Source of the DNA: Lysobacteraceae bacterium 2PB
Lineage (GTDB): Bacteria > Pseudomonadota > Gammaproteobacteria > Xanthomonadales > Xanthomonadaceae
Assembly (NCBI GenBank): GCA_005502915.1
Contig: SCMT01000012.1
Span: 1-64,000 of the forward strand
DNA length: 64,000 nucleotides
Reading direction: 5' to 3'
Under the pieces are notes generated by a model that worked only from the letters and a program-made list of their open reading frames with translations, ran no database searches and had not been told where the DNA came from. The translations under genes and the position numbers were made by a program. Shown here piece by piece: positions 19,440 to 28,917 of this stretch (within the stretch, counting starts at the first letter, position 1; each line of letters opens with the position of its first letter).

Positions 19440-21471
19440 GGGAAGCCCTCAGCTGCTCGGTGCGCGCCTGCTCGGTAGCGGCGACCTCCTCGGCAGGGAT
19501 GTGGTAATCGCGGTCGTAGTCGAAGCTGTGCCAGATCGCATACGCGACCAGCGCGACCAGGGATGCAACGGCCAGCCACCACAGGTACCAGATCAGGGCG
19601 AAGCCGCAGGTGGTGGCGAGCAGGGACAGGATCACGCCCGCGCCCGTGTTCTTCGGCATGTGCACCGGCAGGAAGCCGCTGGTCGGGCGCTGGAAGCCGC
19701 GACGCTTCATGTCCCACCAGGCGTCGCTGTCGTGGACCACCGGCGTGAACGCGAAGTTGTAGGCCGGCGGCGGCGACGAGGTCGACCATTCCAGCGTGCG
19801 GCCGTCCCACGGGTCGCCGGTGCGGTCGCGCAGCTGCTCGCGGCGCCGGAAGCTGATGAAGATGCAGAACAGGAAGGCGGCGATGCCGATGGCGATGAGC
19901 ACGGCGCCGAACGCGGCGATCTGGAACCAGATCTGCAGCGAGGGATCCTCGAAGTGGCTCATGCGACGGGTGACGCCCATCAGGCCCAGCACGTACAGCG
20001 GCGTGAACGCGAACCAGTAGCCGGCCAGCCAGAACCAGAACGAGACCTTGCCCCAGAAGTCGTCGAGCTTGAATCCGAAGGCCTTCGGGAACCAGTGGGT
20101 CATCGCCGCGAACAGGCCGAACACCACGCCGCCGATGATCACGTTGTGGAAGTGCGCCACCAGGAACAGGCTGTTGTGCAGAACGAAGTCCGCCGGCGGC
20201 ACCGCGAGCAGCACGCCGGTCATGCCGCCGACCACGAAGGTGATCATGAAGCCCATCGTCCACAGCATCGGCACCTCGAAGCGGATGCGGCCGCGATACA
20301 TCGTGAACAGCCAGTTGAAGATCTTCGCGCCCGTCGGGATCGAGATGATCATCGTGGTGATGCCGAAGAACGAGTTGACGCTGGCGCCCGAACCCATGGT
20401 GAAGAAGTGGTGCAGCCACACGAGGTACGAAAGCACGGTGATGCAGACGGTGGCGTACACCATCGACGAATAGCCGAAGAGTCGCTTGCCCGAATAGGTC
20501 GACACGATCTCGGAGAACACGCCGAACAGCGGCAGGATCAGGATGTACACCTCCGGGTGGCCCCAGATCCAGATCAGGTTCACGTACATCATGGCGTTGC
20601 CGCCGAGGTCGCTGGTGAAGAAGTTGGTCGCCATGTAGCGATCCAGCGTCAGCAGCGCGAGCACGGCGGTCAGTACCGGGAACGAGACCACGATGAGCAC
20701 GTTGGTGCACAACGCGGTCCAGGTGAACACCGGCATCTTCATCAGGGTCATGCCCGGCGCGCGCATCTTGATGATGGTCACCAGCAGGTTCACGCCCGAC
20801 AGCAATGTCCCGACCCCCGCGATCTGCAATGACCAGATGTAGTAGTCGACGCCGGTCGATGGACTGAAAGCCTTGCCGGACAGCGGCGGCATGGCCAGCC
20901 AGCCGGTGGCCGCGAACTCGCCGAAGAACAGCGACATCATCACCAGGCCGGCGCCGCTGGCGGTCATCCAGAAGCTGAAGTTGTTGAGGAACGGGAAGGC
21001 CACGTCGCGCGCGCCGATCTGCAGCGGCACCAGGTAGTTCATCAGCCCGGTGACCAGCGGCATCGCCACGAAGAAGATCATGATCACGCCATGGGCGGTG
21101 AAGATCTGGTCGTAGTGGTGCGGCGGCAGGTAGCCGAGGTTGTCGCCGAAGGCGATGGCCTGCTGCAGACGCATCATCAGCGCGTCCGCGAAGCCGCGCA
21201 TCAGCATCACCAGGCCCAGCACCATGTACATGATGCCAATCTTCTTGTGGTCGATGCTGGTGAACCACTCCTTCCACAGGTAGCCCCACAGGCGCTGTTT
21301 CGTGATCACGGCGAGCAGCGCGATGCCGACCAGCATGGTGCCGATGAAGGTCGCCATGACGATGGGATCGTGCAGCATGGGAATCGCGTCGACGGACATG
21401 CGTCCGAAGATCGGCGAGTGCTGGACGGCGGCGCTGTCGATGGACATCGAGGTGGACATCTGGCTGAACAT
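19432..21471 (-). CDS. cyoB: Cytochrome bo3 ubiquinol oxidase subunit I
   Basis: 679 residues from the ATG at 21471 ([17 protein letters not shown]); the frame is open further up but without a family-like sequence. It has all haem-copper oxidase marks: a low-spin haem His in [30 protein letters not shown] with the cross-linked His-Tyr, HHFFTMG for CuB, and the [10 protein letters not shown] haem ligands. It reduces O2 to water with proton pumping. The extended N-terminus before the first helix is somewhat long. It lies 65 bases after cyoA. Confidence 0.97.
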   Translation of the reverse strand: MFSQMSTSMSIDSAAVQHSPIFGRMSVDAIPMLHDPIVMATFIGTMLVGIALLAVITKQRLWGYLWKEWFTSIDHKKIGIMYMVLGLVMLMRGFADALMMRLQQAIAFGDNLGYLPPHHYDQIFTAHGVIMIFFVAMPLVTGLMNYLVPLQIGARDVAFPFLNNFSFWMTASGAGLVMMSLFFGEFAATGWLAMPPLSGKAFSPSTGVDYYIWSLQIAGVGTLLSGVNLLVTIIKMRAPGMTLMKMPVFTWTALCTNVLIVVSFPVLTAVLALLTLDRYMATNFFTSDLGGNAMMYVNLIWIWGHPEVYILILPLFGVFSEIVSTYSGKRLFGYSSMVYATVCITVLSYLVWLHHFFTMGSGASVNSFFGITTMIISIPTGAKIFNWLFTMYRGRIRFEVPMLWTMGFMITFVVGGMTGVLLAVPPADFVLHNSLFLVAHFHNVIIGGVVFGLFAAMTHWFPKAFGFKLDDFWGKVSFWFWLAGYWFAFTPLYVLGLMGVTRRMSHFEDPSLQIWFQIAAFGAVLIAIGIAAFLFCIFISFRRREQLRDRTGDPWDGRTLEWSTSSPPPAYNFAFTPVVHDSDAWWDMKRRGFQRPTSGFLPVHMPKNTGAGVILSLLATTCGFALIWYLWWLAVASLVALVAYAIWHSFDYDRDYHIPAEEVAATEQARTEQLRASHV

Positions 21472-21536
21472 CGTGATGTTCCGGAAGCGGATCGGTGACG
21501 GAAGGATCTGGTGCAGGTCGTATGGAGGCAGGTGCG

Positions 21537-22619
21537 TCAGGGCGCCATCAGGCCGCCGAGCACGGGCGACATCGCGGCGCGGCGCGCGGTCTCCGGCGTG
21601 CACAGCTCGGCGGAGACATAGGCACCGAGGCGCGGATCGCCGCGACGCGGCGTCCCCAGCGTGCCGAGGCCGTCCATGCCCAGGCCGCCACCGGCATCGA
21701 TCGCCATCATCTGGTCCATGCACAGGCGGTCGGTGTCGACGCAGCGATTGAGGATCGCCTTGTACAGGCCGTCGTCGACGCGCGCGAAGCGGCGCACGGG
21801 CTCGCGCTTGCTCGGCTTTTCAAGCTCCAGGTAGGCCGCGCGCGTCAGCGCACCGCCACCGGACTTCGCATCCGCGACCCAGCGCTCGAAATCGGCCTCC
21901 TGCAGGCCGTGGAAGCGGAAGCGCATGTGCGAGAATCCGGCGCCGCTGTAGTTGGCGGAGAAGCCTTCGTACTCGCCGGGCGCGTTGATCACCGCGTTGA
22001 GCTTCGACTCCATGCCGGGCATGCCGTAGATCATCCCGGCCAGCGCGGGCACGTAGAAGGTATTCATCACCGAGGAGGAGGTGATCTTGAACAGCACCGG
22101 CCGGTCGACCGGCACGGCAACCTCGTTCACCGCCGCGACGCCCTGCTCCGGATAGATGAACAGCCACTTCCAGTCGAGCGCGACGACCTGGATTTCCAGG
22201 GGTTTCACGTGCGCGGGCACCGGCCTGCCCTCGGCGATGCGATCCAGCGGACGGTAGGGATCGAGCAGGTGCGTGCTGATCCAGGTCACCGCGCCCAACG
22301 CGATGATGATCAGCAGCGGCACGCCCCAGATCACCAGTTCCAGCTGCGTGGAGTGATCCCAGTCCGGCGCATAGGTCGCGCTGCGGTTGGACGCGCGGTA
22401 GCGCCAGGCGAACCAGAGCGTGAGCGCGATCACCGGCACGATGACGATCAGCATCAGCAGCGTGGCGACCACGATCAGGTCGCCCTGGCGGCTGGCGATG
22501 TCGCCGGCCGGATTCAGCACCACCAGGTCGCAGCCCGACAGCAGCATGGTCGCCGCCAGCAGGACGGTCGGCATGCGCAGGGGGCGCAGGAATCGAGACA
22601 GAGGGGTCATGGCGGACAT
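21537..22619 (-). CDS. cyoA: Cytochrome bo3 ubiquinol oxidase subunit II
   Basis: 360 residues from the ATG at 22619 (MSAMTPLS); ATG 22610 is equally possible and neither has a clear Shine-Dalgarno. A lipoprotein signal ends in [10 protein letters not shown], two transmembrane helices follow, and then a cupredoxin-like periplasmic domain ([40 protein letters not shown]) that lacks the CuA ligands, as in quinol oxidases. The C-terminal tail is longer than in E. coli. It heads the cyoABCD-SURF1-regB-regA operon. Confidence 0.94.
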   Translation of the reverse strand: MSAMTPLSRFLRPLRMPTVLLAATMLLSGCDLVVLNPAGDIASRQGDLIVVATLLMLIVIVPVIALTLWFAWRYRASNRSATYAPDWDHSTQLELVIWGVPLLIIIALGAVTWISTHLLDPYRPLDRIAEGRPVPAHVKPLEIQVVALDWKWLFIYPEQGVAAVNEVAVPVDRPVLFKITSSSVMNTFYVPALAGMIYGMPGMESKLNAVINAPGEYEGFSANYSGAGFSHMRFRFHGLQEADFERWVADAKSGGGALTRAAYLELEKPSKREPVRRFARVDDGLYKAILNRCVDTDRLCMDQMMAIDAGGGLGMDGLGTLGTPRRGDPRLGAYVSAELCTPETARRAAMSPVLGGLMAP

Positions 22620-22634
22620 GGATCGCAGTCGTTT

Positions 22635-22648
22635 TTGATCGACGTCAA
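22635..22648. promoter_or_regulatory. FNR/ANR-like box upstream of cyoA
   Basis: TTGAT-CGAC-GTCAA matches the TTGAT-N4-ATCAA consensus at 9 of 10 positions and lies 16-29 bases before the cyoA start, where binding would block expression. E. coli FNR represses cyo without oxygen. The same region is the upstream space of the divergent MFS gene. Confidence 0.5.
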
Positions 22649-22764
22649 TGTAGTCCCGCACCGTTGGCCCGAGTATTGGACGTTTTGTCCTATCCCCTGC
22701 GCGTCCCGGTTCTGTCAGGCTTTCATCCGGAAAGACCCCGACCCACAGCCGAGAGCCGCCTCCG

Positions 22765-24078
22765 ATGTCCACCGTCACCGGCCCCACCGCCTCCACGCAC
22801 GACCACGGCACGCGCGCCCATCCAGACGTCGCGCCCGGCGAAATCGCCGTCGGCGTCGTCGTCGGACGCGCCTCGGAGTACTTCGACTTCTTTGTGTACG
22901 GCATCGCATCGGCGCTGGTGTTCCCCGCCGTTTTCTTTCCGTTCATGGATCGGCTCGAAGGCACGCTCTATTCGTTCGCGATCTTCGCGCTGGCCTTCGT
23001 CGCGCGCCCGCTGGGCACGATCCTGTTCATGTCGGTGCACGCGCGCTGGGGACGCGGCGCAAAGCTGACGTCGGCGCTGTTCCTGCTCGGCACCGCGACG
23101 GCCGGCATGGCCTTCCTGCCCGGCTACGCCACGCTCGGCACCACCGCCATCGTGCTGCTCGCGCTGTTCCGTGTGCTGCAGGGCATCGCCCTGGGCGGTT
23201 CCTGGGATGGCCTGCCTTCGTTGCTCGCGCTGCACGCACCGAAGGAACGCCGCGGCTGGTACGCGATGCTCGGCCAGCTCGGCGCGCCGGTCGGCTTCAT
23301 CGTCGCGGCCAGCGTGTTCGCCTTCCTCTATGCGAGTCTGGAAGAGCGCGACTTCCTCGCCTGGGGCTGGCGCTATCCGTTCTACGTCGCGTTCGCGATC
23401 AACGTGGTCGCGCTGTTCGCGCGACTGCGCATCGTCGTCGCGGAGGAATACCAGGGCCGTATGGGCGAACTCGAACTGGAACCGACGCCGGTCGGCGAAC
23501 TGTTCCGCGCCAAGGGGCAGCACGTGGTGATCGGCGCCTTCGCCGCGCTCGCCAGCTACGCGCTGTTCCACATCGTCACGATCTTCCCGCTGTCGTGGAT
23601 CCTGCTGTTCTCCGAGCAGTCGATCGTCGACTTCCTGCTGGTGCAGATCCTCGGCGGCTTCGTCGCCGCTGGCGGCATCGTCGCCTCCGGCCTGATCGCC
23701 GACCGCGTCGGCCGCGCGCGCACCCTCGGCGGACTGGCGATCGTCATCGCGATGTTCAGCGGCTTCGCGCCGACGCTGATGGAAGGCGGCAAGATCGGCC
23801 AGGACGCCTTCATCCTGATCGGCTTCGCCCTGCTCGGCCTGTCCTACGGCCAGGCCGCCGGTGCGGTCACCGCCAACTTCGGCCGTCGCTACCGCTACAC
23901 CGGTGCGGCGCTGACCTCGGACCTCGCCTGGCTGATCGGCGCCGCCTTCGCGCCGCTGGTCGCGCTCGGCCTCTGCGCCTACTTCGGCCTCGCCTGGCTT
24001 GGCGCGTACCTGCTCTCCGGCGCGATCGGCACGCTCGCCGCGCTGGGCATCAACCGCGCGCGCAATTTCAAGAGCTGA
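22765..24078 (+). CDS. MFS transporter (metabolite:H+ symporter type)
   Basis: 437 residues with about 12 transmembrane helices. The first loop holds ARPLGTILFMSVHARWGRGA, a variant of the GxxxDRxGR signature, and RVLQGIALGGSWDGLP resembles the MHS (ProP/ShiA-like) family. A second loop motif, ADRVGRARTL, lies near residue 310. It probably carries an organic acid or osmolyte with protons; the substrate is unknown. It is divergent from cyoA, with 145 bases between. Confidence 0.85.
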   Translation: MSTVTGPTASTHDHGTRAHPDVAPGEIAVGVVVGRASEYFDFFVYGIASALVFPAVFFPFMDRLEGTLYSFAIFALAFVARPLGTILFMSVHARWGRGAKLTSALFLLGTATAGMAFLPGYATLGTTAIVLLALFRVLQGIALGGSWDGLPSLLALHAPKERRGWYAMLGQLGAPVGFIVAASVFAFLYASLEERDFLAWGWRYPFYVAFAINVVALFARLRIVVAEEYQGRMGELELEPTPVGELFRAKGQHVVIGAFAALASYALFHIVTIFPLSWILLFSEQSIVDFLLVQILGGFVAAGGIVASGLIADRVGRARTLGGLAIVIAMFSGFAPTLMEGGKIGQDAFILIGFALLGLSYGQAAGAVTANFGRRYRYTGAALTSDLAWLIGAAFAPLVALGLCAYFGLAWLGAYLLSGAIGTLAALGINRARNFKS

Positions 24079-24102
24079 ACGGCCTGGAACGAAGCGACGC
24101 GG

Positions 24103-24672
24103 TCAGGCGCGCCCTGCATTCGCGTCGCCGGAGTACCAGGCCATGAACGCCGGCGGAAACCGCTCCGCGAGACCGATGCCGCAGGCGGGAAACGCATCCA
24201 TCGCATCGCGGACGTAGGCCGGCGCGGGACCGTCCGGTGCGCCCGCCTGCATGGTGTGCGCCCATTGCGCCAGGGCCCATTCCACGAAGAGTTCGGCGCG
24301 ATGGGCGAGAGCGTGCGCCAGCCATGCACGGCCCACGTGCACGCGATACCCATCCGCACGCAACGTCTCCAGGGCTGACGACAGCGGCCCCGACGCGCCA
24401 CGCAACCATTCCGTGACGCCGCCGGCCTCCATCCGCATCGTGCTGGGCGGCGGCGCGCGATGCTCCGCCAGCGGCTGGCGCAACCGGCGTTCCAGCGCCC
24501 TCGCCTCCCCGACCTCATCGACCTCGATCAGGACGACCCGCTCGAGGTCGAAGGCCTCGTACCAGCGCGGGTGCAGGGACGAGATCCGGTCGAGCGGGTC
24601 GCGCGAAAATCCGACCTTGCAGTGATCCTCCCATGCGCAGGGGAAGACGTAGGTATAGCAACGTCCGCTCAT
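24103..24672 (-). CDS. GIY-YIG/T5orf172-like nuclease-family protein
   Basis: 189 residues from the ATG at 24672 (MSGRCYTYVFPCAWEDHCKV). The first 75 residues resemble the GIY-YIG superfamily: YTYVFP, then KVGFSRDPLDRISSLHPRWY, then an EARALERRLRQ helix. The rest (about 90-189) is a helical region I do not recognise. Such proteins are DNA-acting or of unknown role. It is monocistronic and convergent with the MFS gene. Confidence 0.6.
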   Translation of the reverse strand: MSGRCYTYVFPCAWEDHCKVGFSRDPLDRISSLHPRWYEAFDLERVVLIEVDEVGEARALERRLRQPLAEHRAPPPSTMRMEAGGVTEWLRGASGPLSSALETLRADGYRVHVGRAWLAHALAHRAELFVEWALAQWAHTMQAGAPDGPAPAYVRDAMDAFPACGIGLAERFPPAFMAWYSGDANAGRA

Positions 24673-24837
24673 GGCGCGCCTGCCGTCCTGTTCATCGTCA
24701 TTTTCATGGTCATGGCGCGCCATCCGCCGGGCACCGTACCCGAAAAGACGCTTTCCGGATCCTGAACCCCCGGCCTGTCGGATGAGCGCGGACATCCGAC
24801 GGCGCAATAATCGGGCACCCTCCCCTGCGTACGATCC

Positions 24838-25815
24838 ATGCCTCCGTCCTCACGCGTCCGCGCCGTACTGTTCGACACCCGGCGTCCCGGGCCGCAGGAT
24901 GTCGATGCCGGGTCGGTCGACGTCGCGTCGCTCGCCGACACCCAGCTGTTCTGGATCGAACTGCACGACAGCGCACTCCAGGCTCCGATTGCGGAACGGC
25001 TCGGTATTCCGCCGGAGATCATGGAGGCCATGCGCGACACCGAGCCGACTCCGCGCCTCGTGGATGCAGGCGATTGCTTCTGGCTGCGCGCGTGCGGCAT
25101 ACGGCATGGGGACGAGGACGGAAGCTTCGAGGTCCATGCGGTCGACCTCATTGCCGGACGGAATTTCGTGGTGAGCTTCGGCAGCGGCGACGTCGCTCGT
25201 GCCGAGGCCATGCTCGGCAGGCCCGCACGCCGTCGCGACCTCGGGCGACTGAGCGCTGCCAGCTTCGTCGCGGCGCGCCTGCACGCGCTGCTGTCGACGT
25301 ATTTCGAAGCCGTTTCGCGCATCGAAGTCCTCGTCGAGCGCATCGAACAGGACATTCTCGATCCCGGACATACCGAGTGCATGGACGACCTGCGCCTGCT
25401 GCTGCGATCGACGTCGCGCCTGCGGCGCATCCTGGCGGGCCACCGTGCGTTGTTCACCGGACTCGCCCGACCGGACTTCAGGCCCGACGATGGCGAGGAG
25501 TCGCGCAGGCATTTCGCCGCGCTCGACGACAAGTACGAACGCGCGATGGATGTCGTCGAGAACAGCCGAGAACTTGTGATCGGCTGCTTCGAACTGTTCA
25601 GCAGCCGCACCGCGCTGTCCATGAACGAGACGATGCGGACCCTGACCTTCCTCACCGTGCTGTTCGGCATCATCGCGGTCGCCGCCGGCATCCTGGGCAT
25701 GAACTTCAAGGCCGGCTTCTTCGAAGCACGATGGGGGTTCTGGATCGCGCTGGGCAGCATGGCCCTGGCCGGGGCAGCGGTGGTCTTCCTCGCACGCCGG
25801 TATCGCTGGATGTAG
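24838..25815 (+). CDS. CorA-family divalent cation transporter
   Basis: 325 residues: an N-terminal cytoplasmic alpha/beta funnel domain, a long helix (about 215-270), then two C-terminal transmembrane helices joined by a loop with GMN at 287-289 (GILGMNFKAGFF), the CorA signature. It would mediate Mg2+/Co2+ uptake or, like ZntB relatives, another divalent cation. The acidic EMPE-type loop of E. coli CorA is replaced by KAGFFEARWG, so ion specificity is uncertain. A single gene, no operon partner evident. Confidence 0.85.
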   Translation: MPPSSRVRAVLFDTRRPGPQDVDAGSVDVASLADTQLFWIELHDSALQAPIAERLGIPPEIMEAMRDTEPTPRLVDAGDCFWLRACGIRHGDEDGSFEVHAVDLIAGRNFVVSFGSGDVARAEAMLGRPARRRDLGRLSAASFVAARLHALLSTYFEAVSRIEVLVERIEQDILDPGHTECMDDLRLLLRSTSRLRRILAGHRALFTGLARPDFRPDDGEESRRHFAALDDKYERAMDVVENSRELVIGCFELFSSRTALSMNETMRTLTFLTVLFGIIAVAAGILGMNFKAGFFEARWGFWIALGSMALAGAAVVFLARRYRWM

Positions 25816-25856
25816 GCAGACAACCTCGGCACCGACCCGAAAAAACGTCGCGTGCC

Positions 25857-25869
25857 TGCAAATATTTCC
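25857..25869. promoter_or_regulatory. A/T-tract element in the 25816-26119 gap
   Basis: TGCAAATATTTCC in an otherwise GC-rich gap, about 175 bases before the sigma-54-like site. Similar tracts occur at 30444, 38216, 40206 and 47499 in the regulatory regions of this block. It could be an IHF or activator site. The rest of the gap shows only the promoter at 26044. Confidence 0.35.
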
Positions 25870-26043
25870 GCCCCGTCCACTGGACAGAGCGAAGCCGCGA
25901 CGGCATCACTGACGGGCGCGCGCTTCGCGCAGTCGCCCCTCCTGCGCCATCGCGTTGCAGATCACCCTGCGCGCCATGCAAAGCGCATGCCAGCGCGAGG
26001 CACCGCGCACGGATCCACGCGCGATTGCGCATGCGATCGGCGC

Positions 26044-26058
26044 GGGCATGCATCTTGC
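26044..26058 (+). promoter_or_regulatory. Sigma-54-like promoter (one mismatch) for the PPOX gene
   Basis: GGGCATG-CATC-TTGC: only the first base departs from TGGCAYG-N4-TTGC. It lies 62 bases before the ATG at 26120. The same CATCTTGC core recurs before the YeaQ-type gene at 40284. Confidence 0.6.
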
Positions 26059-26119
26059 GTCGACCATGTCGAAGTCGGAGACGCACTCCACTTCGACATC
26101 CCCCGCAATGGAGAACACC

Positions 26120-26605
26120 ATGTCGCAAGAAGCACTGGAACAGGCACTGTGGAAAGGCCTCGAATCCGATCGCACCGTCATGCTCGGCATCGCCGACGCG
26201 GAAGACGCGCACATGCGGCCGATGACCGCGCAGTTCGAGACGCCCGGATCCGGCATCTGGTTCTTCACCTCGGTCGACAACCACATGATCGCCAGATTGG
26301 CTGGCACCAGCGCCCATGGCGTCCTCACCTACACGGCCAAGGACCACGACCTCTTCGCCTGCATCCATGGACAGCTGCGGATCGATACCGACCGCGCCGT
26401 GATCGACAGGCTCTGGAATCCCTTCGTGGCCGCCTGGTATGAGGACGGAAAGGACGATCCCAAGCTGCGATTGCTGCGCTTCGAGCCCGAGCACGCCCAG
26501 GTCTGGGAGAACGATTCGAGCTTCCTCGCCGGCGTCAAGCTCCTGCTCGGGGTGGACCCCAAGCGCAGCTACGAGGACAAGGTCGCGCACCTCGACCTGC
26601 GCTGA
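26120..26605 (+). CDS. Pyridoxamine 5'-phosphate oxidase-like general stress protein
   Basis: 161 residues from the ATG at 26120, with GGAG six bases upstream (ATG 26108 is also in frame). A split-barrel flavin-binding fold is suggested by MRPMTAQFETPGSGIWFFTS, HGVLTYTAKDHDLFACIHGQ and the C-terminal LLRFEPEHAQVWEN pattern of the 'general stress protein 26' group. These proteins bind FMN or F420-like cofactors; the reaction is unknown. It starts a probable operon with the hemerythrin gene 89 bases downstream, under a sigma-54-like promoter. Confidence 0.8.
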   Translation: MSQEALEQALWKGLESDRTVMLGIADAEDAHMRPMTAQFETPGSGIWFFTSVDNHMIARLAGTSAHGVLTYTAKDHDLFACIHGQLRIDTDRAVIDRLWNPFVAAWYEDGKDDPKLRLLRFEPEHAQVWENDSSFLAGVKLLLGVDPKRSYEDKVAHLDLR

Positions 26606-26694
26606 CGAGGCGCATGCATCGGACGTGCATGCCCTGACCCACGACATCCCTCCCCCACTCCGCGCAGATCGCGCGACCCTCCGGAGATCGCACC

Positions 26695-27216
26695 ATGCCC
26701 CGCAACATCCTGAAGACCCTGCAGAACGAACACGACGCGCTGCGCGAGCTGTTCGCCGAGATCAACGACACCACCGACCGCGCCGCCAAGGGACGGGCCC
26801 AACTGCTGGAATCGATCGAAGCCAACCTGCTGCCGCACGCGAAGTGGGAGGAAACCGTGTTCTATCCGGCATTCGCCGAGCGCGCCAACCGCGACGGCCT
26901 CAAGACCCATGCCGAAGCCGTGCTCGAACATCATGCGGTCGAGGACGTGGTGATCCCCGAAGTGCATGCGGCGGCGCCCAACACCCCCGAATTCGCCGGT
27001 CGCGTGAAGGTCTTCGGCGAGCTCATCGACCACCACGCGAAGGAAGAGGAGTCCACGCTCTTCAAGATGGCGCGCAAGCTGTTCACTGCGGAAGAGCTCG
27101 CCGCATTCGACGAACAGTACGAGGAGTGGAAGAGCTCCAGCGCGGCCTCGCTGGCCATCGCCGGCGAGAAGGGCAAAACGCAGCTCAAGTCGGCGGTGCG
27201 ATCGCTCACGGACTGA
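26695..27216 (+). CDS. Hemerythrin HHE-domain protein
   Basis: 173 residues, ATG preceded by CGGAGATCGCACC. A four-helix HHE domain shows LQNEHDALRELF, HAKWEETVFYPAF, HHAVEDVVIPEV and HHAKEEESTLF, giving the His/Glu set for a di-iron site. Such proteins sense or bind O2/NO or repair iron centres. It follows the PPOX-like gene. A second, different hemerythrin gene is at 46.8 kb in the same regulon-like block. Confidence 0.9.
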   Translation: MPRNILKTLQNEHDALRELFAEINDTTDRAAKGRAQLLESIEANLLPHAKWEETVFYPAFAERANRDGLKTHAEAVLEHHAVEDVVIPEVHAAAPNTPEFAGRVKVFGELIDHHAKEEESTLFKMARKLFTAEELAAFDEQYEEWKSSSAASLAIAGEKGKTQLKSAVRSLTD

Positions 27217-27373
27217 CCGCGACGCCTCGCGCCGGAAGGGCCGTCCATCCTGGACCTGGGGGCAGCCGGCAGATCCATCGTCGCACTCGGCGCAGCGGCG
27301 CTCACTGCGATCGGTGCCAGCGGCTGTACGACACCCTTCTTCGCACGCCACGAGATGAACAAGGACCCAGACG

Positions 27374-27871
27374 ATGGACATCACCGCCCGGACGACAGTC
27401 GCCACCAGCGATGACCACGGCCCGCGCCGCATCGGCGATGTCGAGACGCCATCGCTGCGCATCGGTTTCGCCGAAGCGCGGCCGTGGAGCTACCGGGCCG
27501 AACGGACGGTGCAGGGGCTGGACGTGGTCGCGATCGAGTACGTGTCCGCCAGGCTCGGCCGGTCGCCCGATTACCACGGCAGGCAGAGCGCGGATCTGGC
27601 ATCGGGCCTGCTGGCGGGCGACTACGAACTCGCGATCGGCGGGTTGCTGCCCGAGCGGCATCGCGACATCGTGGCCGTTCCAGTGCCGCACGCGCAGGTG
27701 TGGTCGGGATCGGGGCACGATGAACGCGCACGGATCCGTCGCGCGTTCTTCCCGAACGTCTGGTGGATCCGGCGAACCGACCTGGGCCTGAGGCTGCGGG
27801 TGCGCGTGCTGCTGCTCGCATGGCGACTGTCTATGCGCCCTGCAGCGAAACGCGCGACGTGCGCACGCTGA
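27374..27871 (+). CDS. Short periplasmic-binding-protein-like protein (lobe 1 only)
   Basis: 165 residues, AAGGA eight bases before the ATG. Residues about 28-115 ([40 protein letters not shown]) resemble the first lobe of family-3 solute-binding proteins, but there is no signal peptide and the second lobe is missing; the C-terminus is a basic hydrophobic stretch. Just upstream (27256-27414) a frame without an ATG reads like a lipoprotein signal (ALTAIGASGCTTPFF), so this could be a decayed or rearranged binding protein. Function unknown. Confidence 0.5.
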   Translation: MDITARTTVATSDDHGPRRIGDVETPSLRIGFAEARPWSYRAERTVQGLDVVAIEYVSARLGRSPDYHGRQSADLASGLLAGDYELAIGGLLPERHRDIVAVPVPHAQVWSGSGHDERARIRRAFFPNVWWIRRTDLGLRLRVRVLLLAWRLSMRPAAKRATCAR

Positions 27872-27884
27872 CGGCTGCGTCATC

Positions 27885-28811
27885 GTGTCGACCGAGACGG
27901 CGTCGACCGCGACGGACCTGCTGGACTGCCTCATCGTCGGCGGCGGCCCTGCCGGCCTGACCGCCGCACTCTACCTGCGGCGGTTCCATCGCAACGTCCT
28001 CGTGGTGGATGCGGGCGCGAGTCGTGCGCGACTGATTCCACGCAGCCACAACATTCCCGGACATCCCGACGGCATTTCCGGCACCGCGCTGCTTGAGGAC
28101 CTGCGCGCGCACGCACTGCGCTTCGGGCTGGCGCAGCGCACCGATCGCATCGTCGGCCTGACCCGCGAGGCAGGCCATTTCCGCGCGGTCGGCCTGCGTG
28201 GTGCATGGCGCGCGCGCAGCGTGATCCTGGCCACAGGCGTCGTCGATCGCCTGCCCGCGCTTCATGGCCTGCGCCACGGCATCGCGACTGGCGTCGTCCG
28301 CCTGTGCGCGGTCTGCGACGGCTACGAGGCCAGCGGGCGAACGATCGCGATCCATGCGGAGAGCGGCGACGAAGCACTGTCGCATGCACGCTTCCTGCGG
28401 ACCTACTCGACGCGTGTCTGCGCCGTGATCGCCACGACCGAGGGCTGCGGCCCGAGCTTCACCCGCGAGGCACGGACGCTGGGCATCGACACGATCGTCC
28501 TGCCGCATCGGGTCGCCGTCGCGCCCCATGGCTGCGTCATCCAGCACGACGGCGGCGTCGCCGTTTTCGACCTGCTCTACATTTCGCTCGGGGTCGACCC
28601 CCGGTCGCAGCTCGCGGCTTCGCTCGGCGCGGACCTCGATGGCGAGGGCGGTGTCCGCGTCGATGCGCACATGCGGACAAGCGTGCCTGGTCTCCACGCC
28701 ATCGGCGATGTGGTCGAAGGGCTCAACCAGGTGTCGACCGCGATGGGTCAGGCGGCCTTGGCGGCGTCCGATGTCCACCGACACCTGCCCTGGAATCCCA
28801 TGCCGGGCTGA
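27885..28811 (+). CDS. FAD-dependent pyridine-nucleotide oxidoreductase, thioredoxin-reductase-like
   Basis: 308 residues from the GTG at 27885; no ATG is available. An N-terminal FAD-binding [11 protein letters not shown] (19-29), [12 protein letters not shown], a CAVCDG motif (CxxC as in thioredoxin reductase, with Val instead of Thr) and a C-terminal [11 protein letters not shown] for FAD are visible. The middle NAD(P) domain lacks a clean GxGxxA ([12 protein letters not shown]), so the electron donor is unclear; the class is often annotated 'NAD(P)/FAD-dependent oxidoreductase'. It lies 13 bases after the preceding gene, probably the same transcript. Confidence 0.8.
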   Translation: MSTETASTATDLLDCLIVGGGPAGLTAALYLRRFHRNVLVVDAGASRARLIPRSHNIPGHPDGISGTALLEDLRAHALRFGLAQRTDRIVGLTREAGHFRAVGLRGAWRARSVILATGVVDRLPALHGLRHGIATGVVRLCAVCDGYEASGRTIAIHAESGDEALSHARFLRTYSTRVCAVIATTEGCGPSFTREARTLGIDTIVLPHRVAVAPHGCVIQHDGGVAVFDLLYISLGVDPRSQLAASLGADLDGEGGVRVDAHMRTSVPGLHAIGDVVEGLNQVSTAMGQAALAASDVHRHLPWNPMPG

Positions 28812-28826
28812 GCGCAGTGCTTCGCG

Positions 28827-28863
28827 AAAAAAAGCGGGCAGGCATCCTCGGATGCCCGCCCGC
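28827..28863 (-). terminator. Strong terminator of the BON/GYQ gene
   Basis: Minus strand: GCGGGCGGGCATCC and GGATGCCTGCCCGC pair over 14 positions (one wobble) with a two-to-four base loop, followed by TTTTTTTCGCG. It ends the minus-strand gene at 28918 and may also stop the plus-strand oxidoreductase transcript. Confidence 0.8.
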
Positions 28864-28917
28864 ATGCTGTACTCGCAGCGATCATGCACGGCCGCCGTCG
28901 CCGGTGGCCCGTCGATC

